A stretch of 23,152 nucleotides of DNA. Origin: an uncultured Collinsella sp. (GTDB taxonomy: Bacteria; Actinomycetota; Coriobacteriia; Coriobacteriales; Coriobacteriaceae). The stretch covers positions 1 through 23,152 of the forward strand of contig CABUWD010000014.1 in NCBI GenBank assembly GCA_902495155.1. Direction: 5' to 3'. Shown piece after piece: positions 1 to 6,470 of the stretch. The notes under the pieces were generated by a model, which saw nothing but the letters and a program-made list of their open reading frames with translations, made no database searches and was not told the DNA's origin. Numbering within the stretch: the stretch's first letter is position 1; each line of letters begins with the position of its first letter. A program made the position numbers and the translations under genes.

Positions 1-416
1 ATGCCTAGCAGCGCAAAGACGCCGGCGAGCAGCAGGCACAGCACGGCGGCGACGAGTGGCTTGCCCACAAAGGCGCCGCGCAGGCGGGCGAGCTTGCCGG
101 TGGGGGCGGGGGCGTCGGGCGCGGCGAACGCAAAGACGCGCGGGGCGATGCGGTCGCGTGCGATGCTGGCCCAAGCGCAGCCGGTGAGGATGGCGTTGGT
201 CAGGATGAGCATCACAAAGGCGAGCGGCTCGTTTTGGGCGACGAGGCCCACGGCGCCCCAAATGGTCAAAAAGACCTGGAAAAGACCGAAGGCGACGCTC
301 CACCCAAGAGCGCTTTTGGCAACGGTGCCCGACTGAGCGCGAATGGCCTTGGCCTCGCGCAAGACAAGGTAGACGGTCGCCGCAAGACCGACGAGCGAGA
401 TGGCGGCAGCGAACAT
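1..416 (-). CDS. Partial multi-pass membrane protein (5' part only), family not recognised
   Basis: Reading the minus strand from the ATG at 416-414 gives an uninterrupted 138-codon frame that leaves the window at base 1. An AGGAG lies 7 nt upstream of this ATG, which supports the start. Four hydrophobic stretches are visible, at about residues 2-20, 36-60, 63-86 and 119-138. A charged, Ala/Pro-rich segment at about residues 87-118 lies between the third and fourth. The protein begins with MFAAAISLVGLAATVYLV, which looks like a membrane anchor rather than a cleaved signal peptide. It is divergent from the nitroreductase gene across a 214-bp intergenic region. I do not recognise the family and assign no function; the rest of the gene lies outside the window. 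The overlapping plus-strand frames show no such hydrophobic organisation and appear to be shadows. Confidence 0.75.
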   Translation of the reverse strand, partial: MFAAAISLVGLAATVYLVLREAKAIRAQSGTVAKSALGWSVAFGLFQVFLTIWGAVGLVAQNEPLAFVMLILTNAILTGCAWASIARDRIAPRVFAFAAPDAPAPTGKLARLRGAFVGKPLVAAVLCLLLAGVFALLG

Positions 417-630
417 GCTGAGACTCCTCACAAACTTAAAACCTACGAAAGCGGGGGTTTACCCGATTGTTACCTAAATATGCGCTGCATTTGCGGGCTG
501 CGCACAACAACCAGCCATATTAACGCGCATGTGCGGCGGTGTGGCGCAATGTAGTGGCGGCCTGCGCGATAATGGACGGGAATTACACGGAAACGTAAAG
601 GCTTCTTAAAGAATTAGCGAGGATGAGGCG

Positions 631-1479
631 ATGAACGAGCAGGTTTGCACCAAGGCTGTGGATACGTGTGGCTATCCGGTCGAGACGACGGGCAATGCGG
701 TGCTGGACACGTTGGAGCACCGTTCCTCCACGCGTGCCTTCGCGCGTGATGACGACGGCCGTCCCGTAGCGGTGACCGACGAGCAGCGGGCGGCGATCTT
801 GCATGCGGCGAGTCGCGCACCGTCGGCGGGCGCCATGATGATGTATTCCATCGTGAGCATCCGCGAGCAGGCAACGCTCGACCGCCTGGCCGACCTGTGC
901 GACCACCAGCCCATGATCGCCAAGGCGCCCTGGGCACTAATATTTGTGGTCGATTATGCCAAGTGGATCGATCTGTTTGAGCACGTGGGCTGCTTTGAGC
1001 CCGAGTTTGTAGAGCGCACGGGCAAGTCGCCCCGTCGTGCGCCGGGTCTGGGCGACTTTGCCATCGCGGCACAGGACGCCGTGATCGCCGCGCAAAACGC
1101 CGTGGTTGCCGCCGAGGCCCTGGGCCTGGGGAGCTGCTATATCGGTGATATCATCGAGAACGCTGAGGAAGTTGCCGAGTTGCTCGATCTGCCGCCCTAT
1201 ACCATGCCGCTGTCGATGCTCATCATCGGCACGCCCCGTAAGGAGCGTCCGGCCATTGCGCATCCCGTGGTGAACCTGGTGCACGAGGAGCGCTACTGCC
1301 GTGCGGACGACGCGACCATGGATGCGCAGGTGGCCGAGATGGATGCGATGTTCCGTCCGCATGCCCGCGAGGTGGGCGAGCGCGTCGTGGACATCTATAC
1401 CCGCAAGCACACGAGTCCCTTTATGGCCGAGATGAGCCGCTCCATGGAGTGGTGGTTCAAAAATTGGCTTGGAAAATGA
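631..1479 (+). CDS. Nitroreductase-family FMN oxidoreductase
   Basis: A 282-residue cytoplasmic protein of the NAD(P)H/FMN nitroreductase superfamily, which transfers hydride from NAD(P)H through FMN to nitro-aromatics, quinones or other acceptors. Visible motifs are RSSTRAF at 31-37 (the FMN-phosphate-binding R-S-x-R region near the N-terminus), APSAGAMM at 64-71, GLGSCYIGDI at 165-174 and the I-I-G-T-P strand at 198-202 that closes the fold. Beyond about residue 210 there is a C-terminal extension of some 70 residues ending in a Trp-rich helix (SMEWWFKNWLGK). The ATG is preceded by GAGG at 619-622, with 8 nt spacing. The gene appears monocistronic: a perfect palindrome begins 2 nt after its stop codon and kup then has its own -10 box. 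The physiological substrate cannot be read from the sequence. Confidence 0.88.
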   Translation: MNEQVCTKAVDTCGYPVETTGNAVLDTLEHRSSTRAFARDDDGRPVAVTDEQRAAILHAASRAPSAGAMMMYSIVSIREQATLDRLADLCDHQPMIAKAPWALIFVVDYAKWIDLFEHVGCFEPEFVERTGKSPRRAPGLGDFAIAAQDAVIAAQNAVVAAEALGLGSCYIGDIIENAEEVAELLDLPPYTMPLSMLIIGTPRKERPAIAHPVVNLVHEERYCRADDATMDAQVAEMDAMFRPHAREVGERVVDIYTRKHTSPFMAEMSRSMEWWFKNWLGK

Positions 1480-1480
1480 C

Positions 1481-1515
1481 GAATGTGACAAAGGGACAGT
1501 CCCTTTGTCACATTC
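1481..1515 (+). repeat. Perfect 16-bp palindrome immediately after a stop codon (copy 1 of the CAAAGGG family)
   Basis: Arms GAATGTGACAAAGGGA (1481-1496) and its exact complement (1500-1515) flank a 3-nt CAG loop. It starts 2 nt after the nitroreductase stop codon. No T-run follows (the next bases are CATATCGCC), so it is not a textbook intrinsic terminator, although it could stabilise the 3' end or assist termination. Related copies lie at 3966-4003 and 14694-14724, with a half copy at 19264-19275. Confidence 0.9.
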
Positions 1516-1571
1516 CATATCGCCGCGGTAGCCTAAAGACTGTATAAATCTTTATCTAGCTGGGAAAACAG

Positions 1572-1601
1572 TGCATTTAAACATGGCCGATTACCTATAA
1601 T
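1572..1601 (+). promoter_or_regulatory. Likely kup promoter
   Basis: A perfect TATAAT at 1596-1601 lies 35 nt upstream of the kup ATG. The only -35 candidate at suitable distance is a weak TGCATT at 1572-1577, with an 18-nt spacer. The transcript would start near 1608 and have a leader of about 30 nt, too short to hold a ydaO-type (c-di-AMP) riboswitch. Confidence 0.5.
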
Positions 1602-1636
1602 CCTTTCGAACGTTAAAGTTGGGAGGAAACCGGCTT

Positions 1637-3664
1637 ATGGAACAAAAGGCCAAGGAGGCAGCCTCGCACGCTGCGATTCCTGTGAGCATCTCGGCGATGC
1701 TCGTCACGCTGGGCGTGGTGTATGGCGATATCGGCACCAGCCCCATGTATGTAACCAAGGCGCTCGTTGCCGGCAACGGCGGCATCGGAAGCGTCACGGA
1801 GGAGTTCGTGCTTGGTGCGCTCTCCCTTGTCGTGTGGACGGTCACGCTGCTGACCACTATCAAGTATGTGCTCATCTCGCTGCGCGCCGATAACCATGGT
1901 GAGGGCGGCATCTTTGCCCTGTACAGCTTGGTTAAGCGCTGCGGTAAATGGCTCATCATCCCCGCCATGCTGGGTGGCGCCGCGCTGCTCGCCGACGGCA
2001 TCCTGACGCCGGCCGTTACCGTTACCACGGCCATCGAGGGCCTGCGCACCATCCCGGCGGTCCATGCCGTGCTGGGCGATGACCAAGGCCGCGTCGTCGC
2101 CATTACGCTCGCCATCATCATCGCGCTCTTCTTGGTACAGCGCATCGGTACGGCCAAGATCGGTCACGCCTTTGGCCCCATCATGACGCTGTGGTTCCTG
2201 TTCCTGGGCGGCACGGGTCTGTTTTTTGTATTCCAGCACCCCGCCGTGCTGCTGTGCCTCAACCCGCTGCGCGGCATCGCCTTTTTGCTGAGCCCCAACA
2301 ACCACGCGGGCATCATGATTCTGGGCAGCTGCTTCCTCGCCACCACCGGTGCCGAGGCGCTCTACTCCGACATGGGCCACGTCGGCCGCGGCAACATCTA
2401 CGCTACCTGGCCGTTCGTTAAGTGCTGCCTGCTGCTTTCCTATATGGGCCAGGGCGCTTGGCTTATGAACAACGCTGCCAACCCCGAGCTCATGGGCATT
2501 GCCGATCTCAACCCGTTCTACCAGATGCTCGCCCCGGGCCTGCGCCCGTTTGCCGTAGGCCTTTCCACCGTCGCGGCCATCATTGCCTCGCAGGCGCTCA
2601 TCACCGGCGCATTCTCGCTGGTGTCCGAGGCCAGCCGTCTGGACCTCATGCCGCACATGCAGGTCTTCTACCCTGCCGAGACCAAGGGCCAGCTCTACAT
2701 CCCCATGGTCAACAACGTCATGCTTGTCGGCTGCGTCATCGTGGTGCTGCTGTTCCAGAACTCGGCGCATATGGAAGCCGCGTACGGCCTTGCCATTACG
2801 CTGACTATGATGTGCACCACGCTGCTGCTCTTCTTCTACCTGCACGAGGAGCGCAAGCTCAAGGTTGCTCCGTGGATCTTCGCGGCCTTCTTCCTTTTGC
2901 TCGAAGGCTTCTTCTTCGTGAGCTCGCTCACCAAGTTCTTCCACGGCGGCTACTTCACCATCCTCATGGCTGCACTCATCATGGGCATTATGGTGTGCTG
3001 GTACAACGGCACGGCGGTCGAGCAGCGCCAGTTTACGCTGCTGCCGCTGCGCAGCTACCTGCCGCAGCTCAAGCGCCTGCGCGACGACGATCGCTATGAG
3101 CGCATGAGCGACAACGTCGTGTACCTGACCAAGGACACCCATACCGACTACATCGACCGCGATATCGTCTATTCGATCTTGGACAAGCATCCCAAGCGTG
3201 CTCACGCCTGGTGGTTCGTGAACGTCGAGACCATGGACGAGCCGCATACCTTTGCCTATTCGGTCGAGACGTTCGGTACCGACTACGTGTTCCGCGTGCA
3301 TCTGTACCTGGGCTACAAGATTAACCAGCGCGTCAATGCCTATCTGCGTCAGGTCGTTCAGGACCTGGCCGCCACCGGCGAGCTGCCGCCGCAGACGCAT
3401 GACTACTCGGTCTACAAGGATCCGGGTAACATCGGCACGTTCAAGTTCGTCCTGATCCGTAAGCTTCTGGCGCCCGAAAGCGATGTGGAGCCGAGCGAGC
3501 GTACGGCCATCACGCTCAAGTACATCATCCGCCGCGCCGCCGGCACGCCCGCGCGTTGGTACGGCCTGGAGAACTCCAACGTAAGCTTTGAGTACGTGCC
3601 GCTGTTCACCAAGTTCAAGGCTGTGAACAAGATGCAGCGCCTGGCTCCCAACGAGCGCCCGTAG
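1637..3664 (+). CDS. kup: KUP-family potassium uptake protein
   Basis: A 675-residue integral membrane K+ transporter of the KUP/HAK/KT family, which imports K+ by proton symport in characterised members. The diagnostic G-V-V-Y-G-D-I-G-T-S-P motif is at residues 26-36, followed by the conserved DNHGEGGIFALY and ADGILTPAVT segments and the ALYSDMGHVGR segment. About twelve hydrophobic spans fill the first 460 or so residues; the remainder is a cytoplasmic C-terminal domain of about 200 residues. The length is close to, and slightly above, that of E. coli Kup (622). The frame is open from a TTG at 1619, but GGGAGG (1621-1626) overlaps that codon and sits 10 nt before the ATG at 1637, so 1637 is the start. 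It probably shares a transcript with the small membrane protein 61 nt downstream and is followed by a KdpDE-like system. Confidence 0.95.
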   Translation: MEQKAKEAASHAAIPVSISAMLVTLGVVYGDIGTSPMYVTKALVAGNGGIGSVTEEFVLGALSLVVWTVTLLTTIKYVLISLRADNHGEGGIFALYSLVKRCGKWLIIPAMLGGAALLADGILTPAVTVTTAIEGLRTIPAVHAVLGDDQGRVVAITLAIIIALFLVQRIGTAKIGHAFGPIMTLWFLFLGGTGLFFVFQHPAVLLCLNPLRGIAFLLSPNNHAGIMILGSCFLATTGAEALYSDMGHVGRGNIYATWPFVKCCLLLSYMGQGAWLMNNAANPELMGIADLNPFYQMLAPGLRPFAVGLSTVAAIIASQALITGAFSLVSEASRLDLMPHMQVFYPAETKGQLYIPMVNNVMLVGCVIVVLLFQNSAHMEAAYGLAITLTMMCTTLLLFFYLHEERKLKVAPWIFAAFFLLLEGFFFVSSLTKFFHGGYFTILMAALIMGIMVCWYNGTAVEQRQFTLLPLRSYLPQLKRLRDDDRYERMSDNVVYLTKDTHTDYIDRDIVYSILDKHPKRAHAWWFVNVETMDEPHTFAYSVETFGTDYVFRVHLYLGYKINQRVNAYLRQVVQDLAATGELPPQTHDYSVYKDPGNIGTFKFVLIRKLLAPESDVEPSERTAITLKYIIRRAAGTPARWYGLENSNVSFEYVPLFTKFKAVNKMQRLAPNERP

Positions 3665-3725
3665 GCGCCGACAGGTTGCATGGAGTTGGTTTTCGATGGA
3701 CAAGATTGAGACCGGGGAGGCAAAC

Positions 3726-3920
3726 ATGGATACAAAGGCGCTCGATGGCCGTGAGGCGGTGGTCGAAATGGTGCGTGAGGCGCGCATCGACGCCGCCGAA
3801 GATCGGTTCTTTACGAATCGCGCCAACATGGACATGGCCGACCGCGTGATCTCGATCGTGGTTACGCTGCTTGTCGCGGCGTGCGTTTGCGCGCTGCTCG
3901 CGCACGTGCTGTTTGTCTAG
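3726..3920 (+). CDS. Small single-span membrane protein downstream of kup, function unknown
   Basis: A 64-residue protein with a charged N-terminal region (residues 1-41, containing EAVVEMVREARIDAAEDRFF) followed by one hydrophobic helix at about 42-64 (SIVVTLLVAACVCALLAHVL) that ends at the C-terminus. An ATG at 3696 would add 10 residues, but GGGGAGG at 3714-3720 lies 5 nt before the ATG at 3726, so I prefer 3726. It starts 61 nt after the kup stop and is followed by a terminator-like palindrome, which places it in the kup transcript. Its size and topology (cytosolic amphipathic part plus one span) are those of small subunits or regulators of transporters. KdpF in the Kdp ATPase is an analogy only, since I see no sequence similarity. 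Confidence that it is a gene is fair; the function is unknown. Confidence 0.65.
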   Translation: MDTKALDGREAVVEMVREARIDAAEDRFFTNRANMDMADRVISIVVTLLVAACVCALLAHVLFV

Positions 3921-3965
3921 CGACCGCAGGCTGCAAAGGCTTTACACTTGGAACCACCACAAGGG

Positions 3966-4010
3966 AAACCACCACAAAGGTGCCTGTCCCTTTGTGGTGG
4001 TTTTTGTTTT
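3966..4010 (+). terminator. Palindromic terminator-like hairpin with T-tract (copy 2 of the CAAAGGG family)
   Basis: Arms 3966-3980 and 3989-4003 pair over 15 bp (core CCACCACAAAGG / CCTTTGTGGTGG) around an 8-nt loop, followed by TTTTTGTTTTT. It therefore has the form of a Rho-independent terminator for kup and the small membrane gene. The left arm is partly duplicated: AACCACCACAAGGG at 3952-3965 precedes AACCACCACAAAGG at 3967-3980. Only 21 nt separate the T-tract from the kinase ATG at 4032. Read on the minus strand, the core is CAAAGGGACAGGC, matching the other family members. Confidence 0.75.
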
Positions 4011-4031
4011 TGAGAGAGGGGCGGGGCGCTG

Positions 4032-5657
4032 ATGGACGTCCGTACGGACGACGATATTGCCGATAGCTTTTGGTGGCGGCGCACAACGCTGACGCGCCGC
4101 ACTCCTCTGTATGACGCCTGCGTATCGGCGGGGTTGCTGGTCGCGGCGACGATTGTGGGCGCGCTGCTCGACCATCCGGGTCTCGCGCCGAGCATCATGA
4201 TCGTCTATGTGTTCGCCGTTCAGCTGTGCGCATTCTTTACCTGGAGTCGCCTGTATTGCTTGCTGAGCTCGGCTGCCGCCGTGGCACTCTACAACTTCTT
4301 GTTTGTCGACCCGCGCTACTCGCTGTCGCTTATCGACCGCGTCTATCCCGGCATGTTCTTCATCATGTTCGTGGTCTCGCTTGTGTCGAGCTCGATTGCG
4401 TTGGCCCTGCGCCGCGCCTTGGCACAGGCTGCCGCCAGCGACCGCCGCACGCATATGGTGCTCGAGACCAACCGCATGCTGCAGCGGTGCGCCGATCAGC
4501 AGCAGATTGTCCATGCCATGGCAACGCAGCTGGCGCGTCTTTCGGGCTGTCCGGTCGTGTGGTACAGCGCCGACGCCGAGGGCGATGACCTGCTGCCGCG
4601 TGCGACATACACGGCCGTGGGCGATGCCGCGCCGGTGCATGAACTGGCGCCGCAGATGCCGCCGCGGCTCTCGGCGTCCGCCTATGTGGGAACGCCGCTC
4701 GATGCAACCTATGGCGGCTCGGCGTTTTATGGCATCTACCTGACGGTTCGCACGGGCGACGGCTTCGTCCGTTCGGGCGACCCCGCCTCGGTGGTGGGCG
4801 TGCTGGCTATCGTTGCCGAGCCCGACGTGCTGACGCATGAGGAGCGGACGCTTGCCGATGCCATCGTGAGCGAAGGCGAGCTGGCGCTCGACCGCGCCCG
4901 CGCCATGGAGGCCCGCGAGGAAGCGGCGGTGCTCGCCAAAAACGAACAGCTGCGCGCCAACCTGTTGCGCTCCATCTCGCACGACCTGCGCACACCGCTT
5001 ACCAGTATTTCGGGTAATGCCGACGTGCTGCTCGACCAGGGCTCGACCGGCACCGCGGTGCTCGATGCCCAGACGCGCCGCGGCCTGCTTCTATCCATTC
5101 GCTCGGATGCGCTGTGGCTCAACGCCACCGTCGAGAATCTGCTCGCCATCACCAAGCTCGAGGGTGGCGGTATGCGCCTGCCGACCACGCTCGAGCTCAT
5201 GGACGATATCGTCGAGGAGGCGCTGCGCCACGTGAACCCTGCCGTGCGCGAGCACGACCTTAAGGTGGTGGCGTGCGATGAGCCGGCGCTCGTCAACGTC
5301 GATGCGCGCCTGATGGTGCAGCTGGTGGTCAATCTGGTGAACAACGCCATCACCTATACGCCCGCAGGCTCGCATATCGTGATTTCGATTGGCGTCGACG
5401 ATGGACGCGTGGCGTGCTCGGTGGCCGATGACGGCCCGGGCATTGCGCCCGAGGACCGCGAGCGGATCTTTGAGTCGTTCTATACCGCCAACCACGGTTT
5501 GGCCGACAGCCACCGCAGCGTGGGCTTGGGTCTTTCGCTCTGCCGCTCCATTGCGCTGGCGCATGGCGGTAGCATAGAGGTTGCCGCGGCGGACCCGCAC
5601 GGCTCGGTCTTTACGATTGAGCTTCCCGTCGCCGACGTTTCGTTTGATAAGGAGTAG
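4032..5657 (+). CDS. kdpD: KdpD-like membrane sensor histidine kinase lacking the N-terminal KdpD/USP domains
   Basis: A 541-residue two-component kinase. Four hydrophobic spans at about residues 30-47, 52-70, 73-90 and 107-125 match the DUF4118 membrane module of KdpD, including the conserved NFLFVDPRYS segment at 88-97. A GAF-like region (about 150-290) follows, then HisKA with SISHDLRTPLT and phospho-acceptor H317, then HATPase_c with an N box (LVNNAITYTP), a G1 box (DDGPGIAPEDRERIF) and a G2 box (GLGLSLCRSIALAHGGS). E. coli KdpD is about 890 residues. Its Walker-containing KdpD domain and USP domain, ahead of the membrane segments, are absent here, and no kdpFABC is present. The kinase is 4 nt upstream of the KdpE start and clearly co-expressed with it. 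GAGAGGGG upstream is an imperfect, rather distant ribosome site. It could equally be named a DUF4118 histidine kinase. Confidence 0.9.
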   Translation: MDVRTDDDIADSFWWRRTTLTRRTPLYDACVSAGLLVAATIVGALLDHPGLAPSIMIVYVFAVQLCAFFTWSRLYCLLSSAAAVALYNFLFVDPRYSLSLIDRVYPGMFFIMFVVSLVSSSIALALRRALAQAAASDRRTHMVLETNRMLQRCADQQQIVHAMATQLARLSGCPVVWYSADAEGDDLLPRATYTAVGDAAPVHELAPQMPPRLSASAYVGTPLDATYGGSAFYGIYLTVRTGDGFVRSGDPASVVGVLAIVAEPDVLTHEERTLADAIVSEGELALDRARAMEAREEAAVLAKNEQLRANLLRSISHDLRTPLTSISGNADVLLDQGSTGTAVLDAQTRRGLLLSIRSDALWLNATVENLLAITKLEGGGMRLPTTLELMDDIVEEALRHVNPAVREHDLKVVACDEPALVNVDARLMVQLVVNLVNNAITYTPAGSHIVISIGVDDGRVACSVADDGPGIAPEDRERIFESFYTANHGLADSHRSVGLGLSLCRSIALAHGGSIEVAAADPHGSVFTIELPVADVSFDKE

Positions 5658-5661
5658 CGCT

Positions 5662-6375
5662 GTGCCGAACTCTGCCGTAAAACCGCTCATCTTGGTCGTT
5701 GAGGACGACCCCGCCGTTCGCAATCTTATTGTTGCCGCGCTCGAGGCGCACGGCTTGCGTCATATGGCCGTGGAGACCGCCCATGCCGCCATCGCCGCCG
5801 CCTCATCGCAGGCACCGAGCATTGTGCTGCTCGACCTGGGTCTGCCCGATATGGACGGCGTCAAGGTGGTGGAGTCGGTGCGCGCATGGTCGGGCATGCC
5901 GATTATCGTGGTCTCGGCGCGCAGCGAGGATGCGGACAAAATCCGCGCGCTCGATGCCGGTGCCGACGACTATCTGACCAAGCCGTTTTCGGTCGAGGAG
6001 CTGCTCGCGCGTATTCGCACGACGCTCAGGCGCCTTTCGTATGCGCAGACGGGCGGTGTTGCCTCCGAGGGCTCGTTCGATACCGGTGAGCTGCATATCG
6101 ATTTTGATGCCGGCATCGCCACGATGGATGGCGAGGAGCTGCACCTGACGCCGATCGAGTACAAGTTGCTCTGCTTGCTGGCGCATAACGCCGACAAGGT
6201 GCTGACGCACCAGTTTATTTTGCACGAGATTTGGGGTACGGCGACCAAGAGCGACCTGGCGAGCCTGCGTGTCTTTATGGGCACGCTGCGCAAAAAGATT
6301 GAGTCCGACCCCGCGCATCCGCGCTATATCCAGACGCACGTGGGTATTGGTTACCGATTGGTCATCCAGGGATAG
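5662..6375 (+). CDS. kdpE: KdpE-like OmpR-family response regulator
   Basis: A 237-residue transcription factor, the partner of the kinase upstream. The receiver domain (8-120) shows the acidic pocket E14-D15-D16, phospho-acceptor D58 in LLDLGLPDMDG, S85 in the VSAR strand and K107 in LTKPF. The DAGADDYLTKPF stretch and RAWSGMPIIVVSARSE are strongly KdpE-like. The C-terminal winged helix (about 135-237) carries LTPIEYKLLCLL and ends in THVGIGYRL, typical of OmpR/PhoB DNA-binding domains. The start is GTG at 5662, because AAGGAG at 5649-5654 lies 7 nt upstream; the longer open frame overlaps the kinase. The regulated target is not visible; kup upstream, or a kdp or other K+ locus elsewhere, is a reasonable candidate. 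Confidence 0.93.
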   Translation: MPNSAVKPLILVVEDDPAVRNLIVAALEAHGLRHMAVETAHAAIAAASSQAPSIVLLDLGLPDMDGVKVVESVRAWSGMPIIVVSARSEDADKIRALDAGADDYLTKPFSVEELLARIRTTLRRLSYAQTGGVASEGSFDTGELHIDFDAGIATMDGEELHLTPIEYKLLCLLAHNADKVLTHQFILHEIWGTATKSDLASLRVFMGTLRKKIESDPAHPRYIQTHVGIGYRLVIQG

Positions 6376-6400
6376 GTCGGCATCCGCCATCCCAATATGA

Positions 6401-6465
6401 GTTGCGGTGAAATACGGTCTAAATTTGCCTAATTCCAGGCAAAACAGTCCGTATTCCACCGCAAC
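6401..6465. repeat. 65-nt imperfect palindrome between convergent genes
   Basis: GTTGCGGTG (6401-6409) pairs with CACCGCAAC (6457-6465). After one mismatch, AATACGG (6411-6417) pairs with CCGTATT (6449-6455), and further inside TTTGCCT (6424-6430) pairs with AGGCAAA (6437-6443). There is no flanking T-tract on either side. The element lies between the stop codons of KdpE and the rRNA methyltransferase and may work as a two-way terminator or belong to a dispersed palindromic repeat. It does not share the CAAAGGG core. Confidence 0.8.
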
Positions 6466-6470
6466 GTTGT

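Noticed and set aside
234..554. Plus-strand open frame of 106 codons
   Set aside because: It overlaps the minus-strand membrane gene and the divergent promoter region, and has neither a ribosome site nor a recognisable domain.
1480..1636. Possible ydaO-type c-di-AMP riboswitch upstream of kup
   Set aside because: The TATAAT at 1596 leaves a leader of only about 30 nt, and no suitable conserved elements were seen.
1613..3835. Long minus-strand open frame (740 codons) opposite kup
   Set aside because: Its translation is rich in Arg, His, Glu and Gln with no domain, and it mirrors the codon positions of the well-supported kup gene. High GC makes long antisense frames common.
3951..4005. CRISPR-like repeat because of the repeated AACCACCACAA units
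   Set aside because: There are only two adjacent units and one inverted arm, with no regular spacers; it is a palindrome with a duplicated arm.
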